A DNA stretch of 64,000 nt from Actinomadura oligospora ATCC 43269 (GTDB lineage Bacteria; Actinomycetota; Actinomycetes; Streptosporangiales; Streptosporangiaceae), in assembly GCF_000518265.1 (NCBI RefSeq), contig NZ_JADG01000009.1:393292-457291 (forward strand), given 5' to 3'. Below are positions 62,739 to 64,000 of this stretch, in pieces (within the stretch, counting starts at the first letter, position 1; each line of letters opens with the position of its first letter). Position numbers and translations under genes: made by a program. Below the pieces are notes generated by a model. That model ran no database searches. It worked only from the letters and a program-made list of their open reading frames with translations, and had not been told where the DNA came from.

Positions 62739-63452
62739 TCAGGCAGCGCCCTTCTTGACCGCCTCGCTCACCTCGGCCGGCGACGTCCGCCAGGGGGCAC
62801 CGTGCCCGGGAAGCACCCACGACGCCGACAGCTCGGCGATCCGGTCGAGCGAAGACAGCGCCATCTCCGGGTCGTCGGTGAAGGGCGCGGGCTGCGGCCC
62901 CTCACGACCCGTGAGGACGTGCCGCGTCGTCAGGGCATCGCCGACGAAGAGCGCGTCGGCGATCGGAACGTGCACCGCCACGCTCCCCGGCGAGTGCCCC
63001 GGCATTCCGATGATCACCGGGGTGCCCGGCAGGTCCAGGACGTCGCCCTCGCTGATCTCGGTGACCTCGCTGATGTAACGCGTGCGCATGCCGTTCTTCC
63101 GGATCGAGTACCCGAAGAATCCCAGCGTCGGCCCGACCCGCATGGAACCGAACGGCGTCTTGGGCTTCTCCCCCGTCCGCGCGCGGACCGAGTCGGCGGC
63201 GTGCACGAACACCGGCACACCATGCTCGCTCCGCAGGCGCTCGGCGAAACCGATGTGGTCGGAGTCGCCGTGGGTCAGGATGAGCCCGCGGATGTCGTCA
63301 ACGGACTTGCCGAGCGAGCCGAGTTCACTCTGCAGATCTCCCCAGTGGCCGGGCAGACCCGCGTCGATGAGCGTGATGCCCTCGTCGGTGTCGACGAGAT
63401 AGCACGCCACGATGTCGTTGCCAAGACGATGCAGATGCGGTGCAAGTTTCAC
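62739..63452 (-). CDS. Metallo-beta-lactamase-fold hydrolase
   Basis: A 237-residue MBL-fold hydrolase. The metal motif reads LILTHGDSDHIG, so the usual HxHxDH has Asp in place of the second His. Further ligands fit GMPGHSPGSVAV and LFVGDALT, and the final His is in VLPGHGAPW. This HGDSDH variant occurs in a bacterial subgroup of lactonase-like or thioesterase-like hydrolases. GTG at 63452 has GGAGGA five bases upstream and is preferred over TTG 63464. Cytoplasmic. Located next to the rRNA operon end, transcribed in the same direction. Confidence 0.88.
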   Translation of the reverse strand: MKLAPHLHRLGNDIVACYLVDTDEGITLIDAGLPGHWGDLQSELGSLGKSVDDIRGLILTHGDSDHIGFAERLRSEHGVPVFVHAADSVRARTGEKPKTPFGSMRVGPTLGFFGYSIRKNGMRTRYISEVTEISEGDVLDLPGTPVIIGMPGHSPGSVAVHVPIADALFVGDALTTRHVLTGREGPQPAPFTDDPEMALSSLDRIAELSASWVLPGHGAPWRTSPAEVSEAVKKGAA

Positions 63453-63491
63453 GGATTCCTCCAACAGGCTCCAACAACGTCGGAAGCCATG

Positions 63492-63517
63492 AAATTAGCC
63501 CACGTGACGCACGTCAA
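63492..63517 (-). promoter_or_regulatory. Possible promoter of the MBL gene
   Basis: On the minus strand TTGACG (63517-63512) and TAATTT (63497-63492) lie 14 bases apart, a short spacer. A 12-base palindrome TGACG-CA-CGTCA (63505-63516) overlaps the -35. Weak evidence for a regulated promoter. Confidence 0.3.
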
Positions 63518-63671
63518 TAGCCCTTCATCCTCGAAACACGAACGATACCGCTCCCCAAGGTCACCCCGCCCGACAGGAACGTCACCGCAGCGAGATCCCA
63601 CCCTGTTGAGGCCGGGAACCAACCCAGAGCCACCGCCCGCCCATCCCCCAAACTCCCCTGATAAGGAAAAA

Positions 63672-63695
63672 GGCCCCGCCACAAGTGGCGGGGCC
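63672..63695 (-). terminator. Second rRNA-operon terminator
   Basis: GGCCCCGCCA and TGGCGGGGCC form a perfect 10-pair stem with loop CAAG, followed on the minus strand by a T-run (complement of GGAAAAA). It lies 52 bases downstream of the 5S gene end. Confidence 0.88.
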
Positions 63696-63706
63696 CATAA
63701 AAAGAA

Positions 63707-63738
63707 GTGAGGCCCCGCCATTTCTGGCGGGGCCTCAC
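63707..63738 (-). terminator. First rRNA-operon terminator
   Basis: GTGAGGCCCCGCCA and TGGCGGGGCCTCAC form a perfect 14-pair stem with a four-base loop, followed on the minus strand by TTCTTTTT. It begins nine bases after the 5S gene and shares the core GGCCCCGCCA with the second terminator. Confidence 0.92.
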
Positions 63739-63746
63739 CCAATATA

Positions 63747-63865
63747 TGTCCGGCGGTGTCCTACTCTCCCACACAGTCTCCCATGCAGTACCATCGGCGC
63801 TGAGGGGCTTAACTACCGGGTTCGGGATGGGACCGGGTGTTTCCCCCTCGCCATAACCACCGAAC
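63747..63865 (-). rRNA. rrf: 5S ribosomal RNA
   Basis: On the minus strand this 119-base segment has the full 5S pattern. The terminal stem pairs GTTCGGTGG-type and CCGCCGGAC-type ends, loop C carries CCCATCCCGAACCCGG, and AGCGCCGATGGTACTGC and GGGAGAGTAGGACACCGCC are near the 3' end. It is the last gene of an rRNA operon entering from the right. Exact processing sites are uncertain by one or two bases. Confidence 0.97.
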
Positions 63866-64000
63866 GATCAACGCACAACCCTGAAACACCGGGTTGGCAA
63901 GTCTCGTTCGAGCCGTCAAGCTCGGATATTCACTTTATAGCGGTACCCAGTTGTTTTCTGGGAACCACACAGGGACGCGAATCATCTCGTGTTTCTTGCA
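63866..64000 (-). other. 23S-5S internal transcribed spacer
   Basis: The sequence between the 5S gene and the window edge is an rRNA spacer. On the minus strand it holds small hairpins, CGAGC-N6-GCTCG and GGTTCCCAG/CTGGGTACC, and ends with AACCC-N9-GGGTT before 5S. No tRNA is present in it. The 3' end of 23S rRNA is expected just beyond position 64000. Confidence 0.75.

Overview
This window is a high-GC actinomycete chromosome segment. GTG and TTG starts are common, adjacent genes overlap by ATGA, GTGA or TTGA, and several genes look leaderless. The gene set (MutA/MutB/MeaB, GuaB1, a GAP-family membrane protein, actinomycete-type L,D-transpeptidases, LCP protein, HNH endonuclease beside a tRNA) fits Actinomycetota. 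An Actinomadura/Thermomonosporaceae-like host is my inference; no search was run. No CRISPR array, prophage or insertion sequence was recognised.

Layout. 0-13 kb: regulator-rich accessory-looking DNA. It holds an ArsR-AHSA1 fusion with a DinB-like neighbour, a class V aminotransferase, XRE regulators, a TetR gene divergent from an esterase/aldo-keto reductase pair, an XRE(MmyB-like)/NTF2-like divergent pair, a lipoprotein, an HNH endonuclease and tRNA-Asn. 13-19.4 kb: a double-GNAT protein, then the methylmalonyl-CoA mutase operon mutA-mutB-meaB, with four-base overlaps. 19.6-28.6 kb: a GCS2-type ligase and a cell-envelope region (beta-propeller lipoprotein, membrane-anchored esterase, GT4 glycosyltransferase, two paralogous L,D-transpeptidases, VC0807-like membrane protein). 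28.8-32.6 kb: an SCP2 protein, a LysR gene divergent from a class I aminotransferase, and an unknown gene preceded by a strongly structured leader. 32.8-41.1 kb: two CPA1 Na+/H+ antiporters flank a CGNR protein, a GDP-mannose dehydratase, a UBP zinc finger coupled to a DHA2 exporter, and a LysR regulator. 41.2-46.7 kb: a double AsnC-type regulator with a large inverted repeat upstream, GuaB1 and an LCP protein.

46.7-50.9 kb: a compact same-strand set of four genes: a HExxH protein, an enolase-superfamily protein lacking its catalytic lysines, a P-loop kinase and a tandem histidine kinase with a degenerate second half. I regard this as the least explained and most interesting locus. 50.9-58.1 kb: a translationally coupled operon (AtuA-like, carboxyltransferase, biotin carboxylase/BCCP, acyl-CoA dehydrogenase) divergent from a TetR gene. 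A single inverted repeat sits between them. The operon probably degrades a branched or terpenoid acyl-CoA. 58.3-63.5 kb: small enzymes (VOC, GNAT, methyltransferase, LRR protein, MFS, MBL hydrolase), all on the minus strand. 63.6-64.0 kb: the end of an rRNA operon read from the right, with a 23S-5S spacer, 5S rRNA and two tandem terminators.

Links between parts are inferred. The carboxylase operon could feed branched-chain breakdown, and MutAB would return methylmalonyl-CoA to succinyl-CoA. The envelope genes cluster around peptidoglycan 3-3 crosslinking and wall glycopolymer attachment (LCP). Many regulators have a candidate palindrome placed within their own promoter, which suggests local autoregulation.
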